A DNA stretch of 35,187 nucleotides from an uncultured Flavobacteriaceae bacterium (GTDB lineage: Bacteria; Bacteroidota; Bacteroidia; Flavobacteriales; Flavobacteriaceae), in NCBI GenBank assembly GCA_905182835.1, contig CAJJDI010000011.1:1-35187 (forward strand), given 5' to 3'. Positions 1 to 9,102 of this stretch are shown here, piece by piece. The translations under genes and the position numbers were made by a program. Below the pieces are notes generated by a model. That model was not told the origin of the DNA, made no database searches, and worked only from the letters and a program-made list of their open reading frames with translations. The stretch's first letter is position 1; every line of letters starts with the position of its first letter.

Positions 1-1
1 G

Positions 2-87
2 TACTGAAGGCGGGACTTGAACCCGCACGGACCTTACAGTCCATTGGATTTTAAGTCCAACGTGTCTACCAATTCCACCACTTCAGC
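2..87 (-). tRNA. tRNA-Leu (UAA anticodon)
   Basis: Read on the minus strand, this folds as a class II tRNA. The acceptor stem GCTGAAG pairs with CTTCAGT, with a G-U at the first pair. The anticodon stem TTGGA/TCCAA encloses the loop CTTAAAA, giving anticodon TAA. A long variable arm (GGACT...GGTCC) and a T arm containing TTCAAGT follow. The long variable arm and discriminator A agree with leucine. It lies just downstream of tRNA-Gly and is probably cotranscribed with it. The CCA end cannot be judged because the window begins here. Confidence 0.96.
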
Positions 88-102
88 ATTATAATTTATC
101 AG

Positions 103-174
103 AGCGAAAGAAGGGATTTGAACCCTCGACCTCCACCTTGGCAAGGTGATGCTCTACCCCTGAGCTACTTTCGC
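103..174 (-). tRNA. tRNA-Gly (GCC anticodon)
   Basis: A 72-nt cloverleaf on the minus strand. The acceptor stem GCGAAAG pairs with CTTTCGC and the discriminator is U, as expected for glycine. The anticodon stem CACC(T) encloses a loop with anticodon GCC, and the T loop is TTCAAAT. It is separated from tRNA-Leu by 15 nt, so the two likely form one transcript from the promoter at 211-240. Confidence 0.96.
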
Positions 175-210
175 AGTTGTTAATGAACGAACACCTAATT
201 GGTGCGGGTG

Positions 211-240
211 CAAATTTAATACAATTCTTATAATAGCAAA
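211..240 (-). promoter_or_regulatory. Bacteroidota-type promoter for the tRNA-Gly/tRNA-Leu pair
   Basis: On the minus strand, TTTG (237-240) is followed after 18 nt by TAAATTTG (211-218), a perfect match to the TAnnTTTG -7 element with its -33 TTTG. It lies about 37 nt upstream of the first base of mature tRNA-Gly, leaving a short 5' leader. It sits between the mutS stop and the tRNA, so the tRNAs have their own promoter. Confidence 0.75.
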
Positions 241-266
241 GTATTTTTTTAAAAAATAAGCAGTTA

Positions 267-2864
267 TTAATTATCTATCTTTTTTTTAAGTTCGCTGAGC
301 TTAAGTAATGCCTCCACCGGAGTTAAAGAATTGATGTCAATATTTAAAATTTCTTCTTTTAATTCTTCTAAAATTGGATTATCTAAGTTAAAAAACTGAA
401 GCTGATGGTCCTCTTTAATTGACTTCACTTTCCCTGTTAATTCCTCATTAGAATGGGATTTTTCCAATTTTTTTAAAATCATGTGAGCTTTTTTTAATAC
501 TTGGTTAGGCATTCCTGCCATTTTTGCAACATGTATTCCAAAGCTATGCTCACTACCCCCAGGAACTAATTTTCTTAAAAAAAGTACATCGTTTTTTTCT
601 TCCTTAACCGATACATTGAAGTTTTTTATTCGCTTAAAAGAGGATGTCATTTCATTTAATTCATGATAATGAGTTGCAAAAAGGGTTTTTGGCTTAGAGA
701 TATTGTCATGTAAAAACTCACTAATAGCCCAGGCAATAGATATACCATCGTAGGTACTAGTACCTCTACCAATTTCATCTAACAATATTAGACTTCTCCC
801 TGATATATTGTTTAATATGGAGGCTGTTTCGTTCATTTCTACCATAAAAGTAGATTCCCCCATGGAAATATTATCACTCGCTCCTACTCTCGTAAATATT
901 TTATCAAACCAGCCCATTCTTACCGATTTTGCTGGCACGAAGCTACCCATCTGAGCCATTAAGACAATTATTGCTGTTTGTCGTAAAATTGCAGACTTAC
1001 CAGACATGTTAGGTCCAGTAATCATTATAATTTGCTGTTTATCACTATCCAAAAAGACATCATTAGAGATGTAAGATTCATGTGCCTTTAATTGTTTTTC
1101 AATAACAGGATGTCTTCCTTCTTTAATATCCAGCTCGTAAGAATCATCAATCAATGGCATACAATAATTATTTTCAATTGCTAATTGACTAAACCCTGAA
1201 AGGCAATCAAGTTTTGCTATTAAAAATGAATTGTTTTGAACTTCCTTTATAAACTTACCCAACCATTGAACTAGATTATTGAAAATTTCAATTTCTAGAG
1301 CCATTATTTTTTCTTCAGCACCAAGAATCTTTGATTCATACTCTTTCAATTCCTCGGTAATATATCTCTCTGCATTAACTAATGTTTGCTTTCTAATCCA
1401 GTGCTCAGGCACCTTGTCTTTATGTGTATTTCTTACCTCTATATAATAACCAAAGACATTGTTAGAGGCTATTTTAAGCGACGTAATTCCTGTTGCTTCA
1501 CTTTCTCTAGTAAGCATTTTATCTAGCACTTCCTTTCCTGAAAAGGCAATGCGTCTTAATTCTTTTAACTCATCAGAATAGTCAGAGGAAATGGAGTTTC
1601 CTTTTAAAATATTAACTGGTGAATTCTCTAAAAGAGTTTCCTTTATTCTTTTTCTCAACTCATCGCAATTGCTTAAGTTTAACCCGATTTCTTTTACTGA
1701 AGTATTAATAGATTTTTCAGCTATGGATTTAATTGGAATAATTGCTTCAAGAGAATTTTTTAAATGAATAACTTCTCTAGGGCTAATTTTAAAAGTAGCC
1801 ACTTTAGAAATTAATCTTTCTATATCTCCAATTAGCTTAACATGATGTTGTATTTGATTTAATGAATTTAAATCTTCCATTAAAAATTTAACAACCTCGT
1901 GACGTTTACTTATTTCATTAATGTCTTTTAAAGGAAGGGCTAACCATCTTTTAAGTAGCCTTCCTCCCATAGGAGAGATTGTTTTATCTATTACGTCAAT
2001 TAGCGTAACTGCGTTTAAATTATTCGAATAAAAAAGTTCTAAATTTCTTGTTGTAAATCTATCCATCCATACATAGTCTTCTTTTGGTATTCGCTTTAAA
2101 GAAGTTATATGATTGATTTTTTGATGTTGTGTTTCGCTTAAATAATGCATTATAGCGCCAGCTGCGATTACTCCATCATTAAGGTTTTCAATTCCAAAAC
2201 CTTTAAGGTTTTTTGTTTTAAAATGAGTGCAAAGTGATTCAATCGAAAAATCATGTTGAAATACCCAATCTTCCAAATAAAATAATTGATATGGGTAACT
2301 AAATTGAGATGAGAAACTCTCTTTTTTCTGCTTTGAAACTAATATTTCACTAGGGTTGAAATTTTGAAGTAGCTTATCTACTTCTTCTTTCGTTCCTTGA
2401 GAAACTAAAAATTCTCCAGTAGAAACGTCTAAAAAAGAAATACCAATTTGTTTACCTAGACTTATAGCTGCTAAAAAATTATTAGTCTTGGGAGACAATA
2501 CTTCATCAATAATAGCCAGGCCTGGTGTTATTAGCTCTGTCACTCCTCTTTTAACAATATTCTTGGTAAGTTTAGGGTCTTCTAATTGATCACATATAGC
2601 GACTCTTAAACCAGATTTAACAAGTTTAGGCAAGTATGTATTTAACGAATGATGTGGAAAACCTGCAAGTTCAGTTTCACTAGAACTACCAGCACCTCTC
2701 TTGGTCAAGATTATCCCTAATATTTTAGCCGTTTTAATTGCATCCTGTCCAAAGGTTTCATAAAAGTCCCCCACTCTAAATAATAATAATGCGTCAGGGT
2801 ATTTTACCTTGATTGCATTATATTGCTTCATTAATGGGGTTATTTTTTTTACTGTTTTTGACAA
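267..2864 (-). CDS. mutS: DNA mismatch repair ATPase MutS
   Basis: This 865-residue protein is a full-length MutS, which binds mispaired bases and recruits the repair machinery. Near the N terminus is the mismatch-reading motif GDFYETF, with Phe34 and Glu36 as the Phe-x-Glu pair. The connector, core and clamp regions follow. The ATPase domain has Walker A GPNMSGKS (about 617-624), Walker B LILLDE (about 692-697) and the GRGTSTYDG signature. The start is TTG; the next in-frame ATG (residue 12) would cut into the conserved N-terminal PLMKQY segment, so TTG is preferred. It is transcribed away from the RNA methyltransferase gene, with 119 bases between them. No convincing TAnnTTTG promoter is visible before it. 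Confidence 0.98.
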   Translation of the reverse strand: MSKTVKKITPLMKQYNAIKVKYPDALLLFRVGDFYETFGQDAIKTAKILGIILTKRGAGSSSETELAGFPHHSLNTYLPKLVKSGLRVAICDQLEDPKLTKNIVKRGVTELITPGLAIIDEVLSPKTNNFLAAISLGKQIGISFLDVSTGEFLVSQGTKEEVDKLLQNFNPSEILVSKQKKESFSSQFSYPYQLFYLEDWVFQHDFSIESLCTHFKTKNLKGFGIENLNDGVIAAGAIMHYLSETQHQKINHITSLKRIPKEDYVWMDRFTTRNLELFYSNNLNAVTLIDVIDKTISPMGGRLLKRWLALPLKDINEISKRHEVVKFLMEDLNSLNQIQHHVKLIGDIERLISKVATFKISPREVIHLKNSLEAIIPIKSIAEKSINTSVKEIGLNLSNCDELRKRIKETLLENSPVNILKGNSISSDYSDELKELRRIAFSGKEVLDKMLTRESEATGITSLKIASNNVFGYYIEVRNTHKDKVPEHWIRKQTLVNAERYITEELKEYESKILGAEEKIMALEIEIFNNLVQWLGKFIKEVQNNSFLIAKLDCLSGFSQLAIENNYCMPLIDDSYELDIKEGRHPVIEKQLKAHESYISNDVFLDSDKQQIIMITGPNMSGKSAILRQTAIIVLMAQMGSFVPAKSVRMGWFDKIFTRVGASDNISMGESTFMVEMNETASILNNISGRSLILLDEIGRGTSTYDGISIAWAISEFLHDNISKPKTLFATHYHELNEMTSSFKRIKNFNVSVKEEKNDVLFLRKLVPGGSEHSFGIHVAKMAGMPNQVLKKAHMILKKLEKSHSNEELTGKVKSIKEDHQLQFFNLDNPILEELKEEILNIDINSLTPVEALLKLSELKKKIDN

Positions 2865-2983
2865 CGTAGAATAGTTTTAAATATTTATTTTTACTGAGAT
2901 ATAATCACGCAATGCTAATGTAACTAATATTTATTTTTTTAAAAAGACATTAAAAAGAAGATATTCTAAATTATTTTTCTAAA

Positions 2984-3505
2984 ATGAGAAAATTAAAAAA
3001 TAGTGAGCTAAATAGAATTAGTCCTAAAGAGTTTAAAGAGACTAATAAAAGTCCTGTAATTGTAATTCTGGATAATATTAGAAGCTTAAATAATATTGGA
3101 AGTGTTTTTAGAACAAGTGACGCATTTCTAGTTGAGAAGATATATCTATGTGGAATTACTGCAATACCCCCGAATAAGGATATAAATAAGACTGCTCTGG
3201 GTAGTACAGAAACTGTAGAGTGGGAATACAAAGCAAGTGCTATAGAATTAGTAAATCAGTTGAAAGAAGATGGTGTTACGGTTTTGTCTATCGAACAATG
3301 TGAGGGATCTAGCAGCCTAGATAAATATACATTTACTAAAGATAAAAAGTATGCGTTAGTTTTTGGAAACGAAATTAAAGGCGTATCACAAAAGGTTATT
3401 GATGAAAGTCATAATGTTATTGAAATACCTCAGCTAGGAACTAAGCATTCATTAAATATTTCTGTTAGTGTAGGAATCCTACTATGGAATTCTGTTTACA
3501 GATAG
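2984..3505 (+). CDS. SpoU/TrmH-family RNA methyltransferase
   Basis: This 173-residue protein has the SPOUT motifs of the SpoU/TrmH group, which use S-adenosylmethionine to methylate ribose 2'-OH in tRNA or rRNA. Motif 1 is seen as NNIGSVFRTSDAF. Motif 2 is LVFGNEIKGVS, and motif 3 near the C terminus is IPQLGTKHSLNISVSVGILLW, written here in parts: IPQLGTKHSLN, then SVSVGILLW. It is a short form with only the catalytic knot and no extra RNA-binding domain. It ends six bases before the stop of the convergent folK fusion. The exact RNA target cannot be read from the sequence. Confidence 0.92.
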   Translation: MRKLKNSELNRISPKEFKETNKSPVIVILDNIRSLNNIGSVFRTSDAFLVEKIYLCGITAIPPNKDINKTALGSTETVEWEYKASAIELVNQLKEDGVTVLSIEQCEGSSSLDKYTFTKDKKYALVFGNEIKGVSQKVIDESHNVIEIPQLGTKHSLNISVSVGILLWNSVYR

Positions 3506-3511
3506 GGTTAA

Positions 3512-4639
3512 TTATTCACAAATGGAGCTTAGTATAGATAAATAATCTATTCTATTATTTACAAAATCTAAATCATTTATATCAATTATTTTAATATTCA
3601 AATCAGTTTGAGATTTGTGAAAATCTAAATAACCTGAATTGATATTATTTAAATACTTTTTATCGATATTTTGCTCGTAATCTCTACCTCGTTTTTTTAT
3701 ATTTTCCTTTAATCTATCTACATTTTGATTCAAATAAATATATAAATCTGGTTTGAGTATATCTTTATACATGGAGAAAAACAGCTTTCTATATAAAGCA
3801 AACTCATCATCACTTAGGGTTATTTTAGAAAAAATTAATGATTTAAAAATATCATAATCACTTATAATAGAATCATTGAAAATATTTAACTGTGATAAAT
3901 CATCGGTTATTTGTTGGTATCTCTCTGCTAGAAAAGACATCTCTAAAGTAAAAGCATATCTATCAGGTTCCTCATAAAATTTCGGTAAGAAAGGATTGTC
4001 GGCAAATCTTTCTAAAATCAATTTAGAATTAAAATCAACAGAAATCATTTTAGCTAATGAAGATTTACCAGCGCCTATATTACCCTCTATTGCGATATAT
4101 TTAAAATTAGAAATATTGAATTTATCTTTTGGGTTTGATAGCTTATCCTTTATTTTCTCTACTTTATTATTACCCTCACATAACTTTAATAATTCAATTG
4201 CATTTTTATTAAAAATGGGGTGATTTATATTTGGGTCGATATCATTTAATGGGATTAAAACAAATTCTCTTAAATGCATGGAAGGATGCGGGATAGTTAA
4301 TAGATTATTATTTACTATCTCATCTTCAATTAAAAGCATGTCAAGATCTATAACCCTAGACTCATACACGTTATTTGAACCTCTTGTTCTACCTAATTTT
4401 TTTTCAATATCAAGCAGGCTATTCATTACATTATTATGGTCATCGTTTGAAAAAAATGAAATACATATATTGTAAAAGTAATCTCCTTTAAAACCAACTG
4501 CATTTGTTCGGTAAACAGAAGAAATAGAACAAACTATAGATATTTCCAAGTGTATTAAATCGATTGCATTTTGAAGATTTTGCAATCTATCTCCAACATT
4601 GGATCCGATAGAAATATGATATTTTTTAAAAGGTTTCAT
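3512..4639 (-). CDS. folK: Bifunctional HPPK (FolK) - deoxynucleoside kinase fusion
   Basis: Two enzymes are joined in one 375-residue protein. Residues 1 to about 160 are 6-hydroxymethyl-7,8-dihydropterin pyrophosphokinase of folate synthesis: an SIGSNVGDR start motif and the RVIDLDMLL signature (about 95-103). Residues from about 180 are a deoxynucleoside kinase of the dCK/dGK/dAK type, with P-loop GNIGAGKSS (about 186-194), an ERF motif, and a SDYDIFKS segment where this family has its catalytic DRS-like region. This fusion is known from flavobacteria, where the kinase half is reported to prefer deoxyadenosine; substrate here is inference. An upstream in-frame GTG exists two codons before the ATG I chose; ATG begins the typical MKPFKKYHISIGSN. 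Confidence 0.93.
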   Translation of the reverse strand: MKPFKKYHISIGSNVGDRLQNLQNAIDLIHLEISIVCSISSVYRTNAVGFKGDYFYNICISFFSNDDHNNVMNSLLDIEKKLGRTRGSNNVYESRVIDLDMLLIEDEIVNNNLLTIPHPSMHLREFVLIPLNDIDPNINHPIFNKNAIELLKLCEGNNKVEKIKDKLSNPKDKFNISNFKYIAIEGNIGAGKSSLAKMISVDFNSKLILERFADNPFLPKFYEEPDRYAFTLEMSFLAERYQQITDDLSQLNIFNDSIISDYDIFKSLIFSKITLSDDEFALYRKLFFSMYKDILKPDLYIYLNQNVDRLKENIKKRGRDYEQNIDKKYLNNINSGYLDFHKSQTDLNIKIIDINDLDFVNNRIDYLSILSSICE

Positions 4640-4713
4640 TAGCACAAATTAAACAAAAAGAAATTCAAAATGTTATATTTACTTCAATTAATATATTGAT
4701 ATAAATTAATTGA

Positions 4714-5505
4714 CTAAAAGGAGATTTCTACAACAAAACCTTCATGAGATCTAACATTAAAAACTTTGTTTTCTTCAAATAGCAAGTATTGGCCTTTGAT
4801 TCCTTTAAGAGTGCCTTTAATTTCTTTTGTTTTAATAAGTTTTTGAGTGAGTGGTTTAATCGGGTATTCATTAACCGGGAAATCTATATCTATCATACTG
4901 TTACTTTCAATAAAATATTGTAAAGTTTCCTTGGGGATATGCTTCTTCATATCTTCTTTACAAGACATTATATCCAGATCATTATTATCACTAGTAAGCA
5001 TTTTTCTCCAATTAGTCTTGTCACTTATAAACTCCTTTATAGCAACTTCAGTTATCCCAGCTAAATATCTGTTCGGAACTTCTACTAACTCGATAGCTTG
5101 ATGAGCACCTTGGTCAATCCACCTATATGGGACTTGAGCTTTTCTTGTTACACCCACTTTAAGTTGTCCGGTGTTCGCTAGGTAAACAATGTGGGGTTGT
5201 AATTGGACTCTCTTTTCATAATCTAAATCACGATCCTCTATATTTAAATGAGCTGTACTTAACTCTGGTTTAATAATCCAATCTCCAGCTTGAGCTTGCT
5301 CAAAAAAGCAGTTTTTACAATAACCTTGTCGAAAAATTTCTTTTTCTTTTTCACAACTTAAACAAAAATAATGGAGGAACTTTATAGAGACCTCTTTATC
5401 AAGTAAATCATTCAAGCAAATAAAATTATCTTTAAATTCTAGATAATATTTTATAGGGCTTTTGAACTCGCTCTGCATTTTTCTAATTACACCTTGAAAT
5501 TTCAT
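4714..5505 (-). CDS. DUF2797 zinc-ribbon protein
   Basis: This 263-residue protein matches the DUF2797 family, whose function is unknown. Four cysteines (C48, C51, C63, C66) in two CxxC pairs probably bind zinc. The following segment (about 105-121), with HIVYLA, then QLKVGVTR, resembles the front of a GIY-YIG nuclease fold, and a conserved-looking glutamate (ITEVAIK, about 153) would fit that fold; this similarity is my inference. It starts 43 bases from the divergently read GH3 gene and precedes the folK fusion by 74 bases on the same strand. No signal peptide or membrane segment is visible. Confidence 0.85.
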   Translation of the reverse strand: MKFQGVIRKMQSEFKSPIKYYLEFKDNFICLNDLLDKEVSIKFLHYFCLSCEKEKEIFRQGYCKNCFFEQAQAGDWIIKPELSTAHLNIEDRDLDYEKRVQLQPHIVYLANTGQLKVGVTRKAQVPYRWIDQGAHQAIELVEVPNRYLAGITEVAIKEFISDKTNWRKMLTSDNNDLDIMSCKEDMKKHIPKETLQYFIESNSMIDIDFPVNEYPIKPLTQKLIKTKEIKGTLKGIKGQYLLFEENKVFNVRSHEGFVVEISF

Positions 5506-5548
5506 GAAAAAAATTACTAATTTTAGTATTCTATAAATATATGAAAAA

Positions 5549-7063
5549 ATGGTAAATCCTTTTATTAATTCTGTAACCTCTTGGTTTTTAAAAAAAAGGA
5601 TTCATCAAATAGAATTGTTCTTGAAATACCCAAATGAAGTTCAAAACGAACTACTATTAAAACTTTTAAATTCTGCTAAAAACACTTCAATTGGAAAGCA
5701 CTACGGGTTTGAATCGATTAAAAGTTATAAAGATTACTCAGAAAGAGTTCCTGTTTCTACCTATGAAGATATATCAGAAATGATTGAGAGATCTAGAAAA
5801 GGTGAAAAAAATATTTTTTGGAGTTCAGAAATAAAATGGTTTGCCAAATCCAGTGGGACCACAAATTCAAAAAGTAAATTTATTCCTATTAGTCAAGAGT
5901 CTTTAGAAGATTGTCATTATGCAGGAAATAAAGATTTATTATGCTTATATCTTTCTAACAATGAAAATTCAAAACTATTTGAGGGGAAAAACCTTAGGCT
6001 CGGCGGAAGTAAATCCACTTATTTTGAAAATGGTAGTATGTACGGGGATCTTTCTGCAATATTAATTGAGAATATGCCACTCTGGGCTGAATTTATTAGT
6101 ACTCCAAGTAAAAAAGTCTCTCTGATGAGTGATTGGGAATATAAAATGACTGCTATAATTGAAGAAACCATAAAAGAGAATGTAACAAGTTTAGGAGGAG
6201 TTCCTTCATGGATGTTAACTCTTTTAAATAAGACTTTAGATATCACAGGGAAGAAATCAATTAATGAAATTTGGCCGAATTTAGAAGTATATTTTCACGG
6301 AGGAGTTAGCTTTAATCCATATTTAAATCAGTACAATTCTATATTTAATTCAGACAAGATTAAATATTATGAGATTTATAATGCATCTGAAGGCTTTTTT
6401 GCTGTTCAAGATTCCAACAATTCAAAAGAGCTTCTGCTAATGTTAGATTATGGTATTTATTATGAATTCATACCAATGGACAATTATCAAAGCAAAAATC
6501 AGACTATAATTAATCTAAGTCAGGTAGAGCTAAACACAAACTATGCAATTGTTATTACAACCAATGCGGGTCTTTGGAGATATAAAATTGGGGATACAAT
6601 TAGATTTACATCGTTAAATCCATATAGAATTCTTATTACAGGCAGAACAAAGCATTTTATTAATGTGTTTGGAGAGGAAGTAATAATTGAAAATAGTGAT
6701 AATGCAATTAAGAATTTATGTAAAAAAAGGAACCTAGAGGTTGTTGATTATACGGTTGCTCCAGTATTTATGGATGGTAAGAAAAAAGGAAGGCACCAAT
6801 GGTTAATAGAATTTAATACAATACCTACCAATACAACAGAGATTGCTAATCAAATTGATGAGTTATTAAAGTCTGAAAATTCTGATTATGAAGCAAAGAG
6901 ATATAATAATATTTCACTTGATAAGCCGGAAGTTATAATTGCACAAAAGGGGCTCTTTTATAAATGGATGAAAAAGAGAAACAAATTAGGTGGGCAAAAT
7001 AAGATACCTAGATTATCAAATTCCAGAAAATATATTGAAGAATTATTAGAAATTAATAGTTAA
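5549..7063 (+). CDS. GH3-family acyl-adenylate-forming protein
   Basis: This 504-residue protein belongs to the GH3 family. In plants these enzymes adenylate hormones such as auxin or jasmonate and join them to amino acids. Bacterial members are common in Bacteroidota, but their substrate is unknown. The adenylation P-loop is visible as [15 protein letters not shown] (about 99-113), followed by [14 protein letters not shown] in the middle and [13 protein letters not shown] in the later part. These match the phosphate-binding and A5/A8-like motifs of the family. Length is normal for bacterial GH3 proteins. It is a single gene; its stop codon shares TTAA with the stop of clpX on the other strand. 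Confidence 0.9.
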   Translation: MVNPFINSVTSWFLKKRIHQIELFLKYPNEVQNELLLKLLNSAKNTSIGKHYGFESIKSYKDYSERVPVSTYEDISEMIERSRKGEKNIFWSSEIKWFAKSSGTTNSKSKFIPISQESLEDCHYAGNKDLLCLYLSNNENSKLFEGKNLRLGGSKSTYFENGSMYGDLSAILIENMPLWAEFISTPSKKVSLMSDWEYKMTAIIEETIKENVTSLGGVPSWMLTLLNKTLDITGKKSINEIWPNLEVYFHGGVSFNPYLNQYNSIFNSDKIKYYEIYNASEGFFAVQDSNNSKELLLMLDYGIYYEFIPMDNYQSKNQTIINLSQVELNTNYAIVITTNAGLWRYKIGDTIRFTSLNPYRILITGRTKHFINVFGEEVIIENSDNAIKNLCKKRNLEVVDYTVAPVFMDGKKKGRHQWLIEFNTIPTNTTEIANQIDELLKSENSDYEAKRYNNISLDKPEVIIAQKGLFYKWMKKRNKLGGQNKIPRLSNSRKYIEELLEINS

Positions 7064-8292
7064 GAAACTGCTTTTAATTTTTTCAAAACAATCCTAGACA
7101 ATTGCTTTTCTGCATAAGGTTTAGTCACAATAAGCTTCTTGTTAGCTCCTCCTGGCATACTAAACATTGCATCATTTAGAATCTCTTCACACAACGATCT
7201 TAGACCTCTAGCTCCTAAATTATAATCCAGTGCATTTTCTACGATATAATCTAAGGCTGGTTCTTTAAATTGAAGATCAATACCATCCATTTCAAACAAT
7301 TTTACAAATTGCTTAATTATTGCATTTTTTGGAGTTGTTAGAATAGCTCTAAGTGCTTTTGCATCTAGTGGATTCATGTACGTAACTACAGGTAACCTAC
7401 CTATTATTTCAGGGATTAAACCGAAGTCTTTTAAATCTTTAGGGTTTATGTATTGGAGTAAGTTTTCCTTTAAAATAATTTCTTCTTTAGAAGACTTATA
7501 GCCGATTGCAGCCATATTTAATCGTTTAGAAATAAACCTTTCTATACCATCAAATGCACCTCCTGCAATAAATAAAATATTTTCTGTATTTACTTCGATA
7601 AATTTTTGATCAGGATGTTTCCTTCCTCCTTTAGGTGGTACATTCACTATCGTGCCTTCTAGTAATTTAAGTAAAGCTTGTTGAACACCTTCACCGGAAA
7701 CATCTCGTGTTATTGAGGGGTTATCGCTTTTTCTAGCAATTTTATCAATTTCATCAATAAAAACTATACCTCTTTCCGCTTTCTCTAAATTATAATCTGC
7801 AGCCTGTAATAATCTAGTTAAAATACTTTCAACGTCTTCACCTACATAGCCAGCCTCAGTTAAAACTGTTGCATCAACAATTGCTAAGGGAACATCTAAC
7901 ATTTTAGCAATACTTTTTGCCATTAATGTTTTACCTGTACCAGTCTTACCAACCATTATTATATTACTTTTCTGTATTTCAACGTCATCCTCTTCAATTT
8001 TCTGGCTTAATCTTTTGTAGTGGTTATACACAGAAACTGAAAGAATTTTTTTGGTAAAATCTTGACCTATTACATACTGGTCTAGAAATGATTTAATTTC
8101 TTGAGGTTTAAGCAGTTTAGTTGGTGATAGTTCTTTGTTAGAGATCTCAGAATTAGCTTCTTGGATAACGATACCATTTGCCTGTTCAATACACTGATCA
8201 CAAATATGCGCATCAATTCCAGCAATTAACAATTCTGTTTCTGCTTTTTTCTTTCCACAAAAAGAACACTGTAATTCAGATGATTTACTCAT
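7060..8292 (-). CDS. clpX: ClpX, ATP-dependent unfoldase subunit of ClpXP
   Basis: This 410-residue AAA+ unfoldase feeds substrates to ClpP. The N-terminal zinc-binding domain has C9, C12, C31 and C34. Walker A is GKTGTGKT (115-122), the pore loop is GYVG (148-151), Walker B is IVFIDE, and the RKH loop is at 224-226. The ClpP-docking loop, usually IGF, reads IGY at 263-265. It follows clpP by 12 bases in the order tig-clpP-clpX, so the three are likely one operon. The C-terminal D2 small domain is complete. Confidence 0.98.
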   Translation of the reverse strand: MSKSSELQCSFCGKKKAETELLIAGIDAHICDQCIEQANGIVIQEANSEISNKELSPTKLLKPQEIKSFLDQYVIGQDFTKKILSVSVYNHYKRLSQKIEEDDVEIQKSNIIMVGKTGTGKTLMAKSIAKMLDVPLAIVDATVLTEAGYVGEDVESILTRLLQAADYNLEKAERGIVFIDEIDKIARKSDNPSITRDVSGEGVQQALLKLLEGTIVNVPPKGGRKHPDQKFIEVNTENILFIAGGAFDGIERFISKRLNMAAIGYKSSKEEIILKENLLQYINPKDLKDFGLIPEIIGRLPVVTYMNPLDAKALRAILTTPKNAIIKQFVKLFEMDGIDLQFKEPALDYIVENALDYNLGARGLRSLCEEILNDAMFSMPGGANKKLIVTKPYAEKQLSRIVLKKLKAVS

Positions 8293-8304
8293 AGATAAAT
8301 AAAT

Positions 8305-8979
8305 TTAAGATCTTGTAAGAATTTCATCAATCATACCATACTCCAGGGCTTTATCAGACTTCATCCAGTAATCTCTATCACTATCTTTGTAAACCTTGTC
8401 GTATTCTTGACCAGAATGTTTGCTTATAATATTGTATAATTCTTCTTTAAGTATCATTATCTCTCTAGCAGTTATTTCTATATCACTAGCTTGACCTTGA
8501 GCTCCACCTAATGGTTGATGAATCATTACTCTAGAATGAGTTAATCCACTTCTTTTTCCTTTCTCTCCAGCACATAATAAAACAGCTCCCATAGAGGCTG
8601 CCATACCAGTGCATATAGTTGCAACATCTGGTTTTATTAATTGCATTGTATCATAAATACCAAGACCAGCGTAAACGCTTCCCCCTGGTGAGTTTATATA
8701 AATTTGAATATCTTTTGATGAATCTGTACTTTCAAGAAATAATAATTGAGCCTGAATAATATTTGCTACTTGGTCATTTATTGCTGTACCCATAAAAATT
8801 ATTCTATCCATCATAAGTCTAGAAAAAACATCAAGAACTGTAGCATTCAATTGTCTCTCTTCTATGATATTAGGAGTTAAAGAGCTTGGGTACATACTAC
8901 TAATAATCTTATTGTAGTAAGTACTATTTATACCCTGATCTTTAATAGCAAACTTTTCAAATTCTTTTGAATAATCCAT
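8305..8979 (-). CDS. clpP: ClpP, ATP-dependent Clp protease proteolytic subunit
   Basis: This 224-residue serine peptidase has its triad in place: Ser129 in GMAASMG, His154 in MIHQPLGG, and Asp203 in DRDYW. The oxyanion segment INSPGGSVYAG is at about 95-104. The N terminus carries roughly 30 residues before the usual ClpP core, a probable propeptide. It lies between a small membrane ORF (stop 5 bases upstream) and clpX. Together with ClpX it degrades ssrA-tagged and regulatory proteins. Confidence 0.98.
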   Translation of the reverse strand: MDYSKEFEKFAIKDQGINSTYYNKIISSMYPSSLTPNIIEERQLNATVLDVFSRLMMDRIIFMGTAINDQVANIIQAQLLFLESTDSSKDIQIYINSPGGSVYAGLGIYDTMQLIKPDVATICTGMAASMGAVLLCAGEKGKRSGLTHSRVMIHQPLGGAQGQASDIEITAREIMILKEELYNIISKHSGQEYDKVYKDSDRDYWMKSDKALEYGMIDEILTRS

Positions 8980-8984
8980 ATGAT

Positions 8985-9077
8985 TTAATTTTTATACTTT
9001 TTAATTATTGCTGGTAAATTAGCAATGATGATGATTACTAACCCTGCAATTAATGCTGTATTGCCAATGTTTATAAT
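8985..9077 (-). CDS. Possible 30-residue membrane peptide between tig and clpP (AUU start)
   Basis: In the tig-clpP gap an open frame of 31 codons ends only 5 bases before the clpP ATG. It has no ATG, GTG or TTG. The first codons after the upstream stop (9081-9083) are TCA, ATT, ATA, so ATT at 9075-9077 is the only sensible start. The translation is one hydrophobic helix (ALIAGLVIIIIANLPAII, residues about 8-25) followed by a basic tail KKYKN. That is the classical form of a one-pass membrane peptide with the positive side inside. The tight spacing to clpP suggests translational coupling. I do not recognise a family, and translation is not proven. Confidence 0.45.
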   Translation of the reverse strand: MINIGNTALIAGLVIIIIANLPAIIKKYKN

Positions 9078-9102
9078 TGATTAAATATAATGATTTTAAA
9101 AA

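Noticed and set aside
242-258. AT-only palindrome after mutS as a terminator
   Set aside because: It consists only of A and T with no loop and no GC pairs; such a stem is too weak to call a terminator, although it may help end the mutS transcript.
2971-3231. An 86-codon frame antisense to the RNA methyltransferase
   Set aside because: It overlaps a gene with clear SPOUT motifs and has only generic hydrophobic content.
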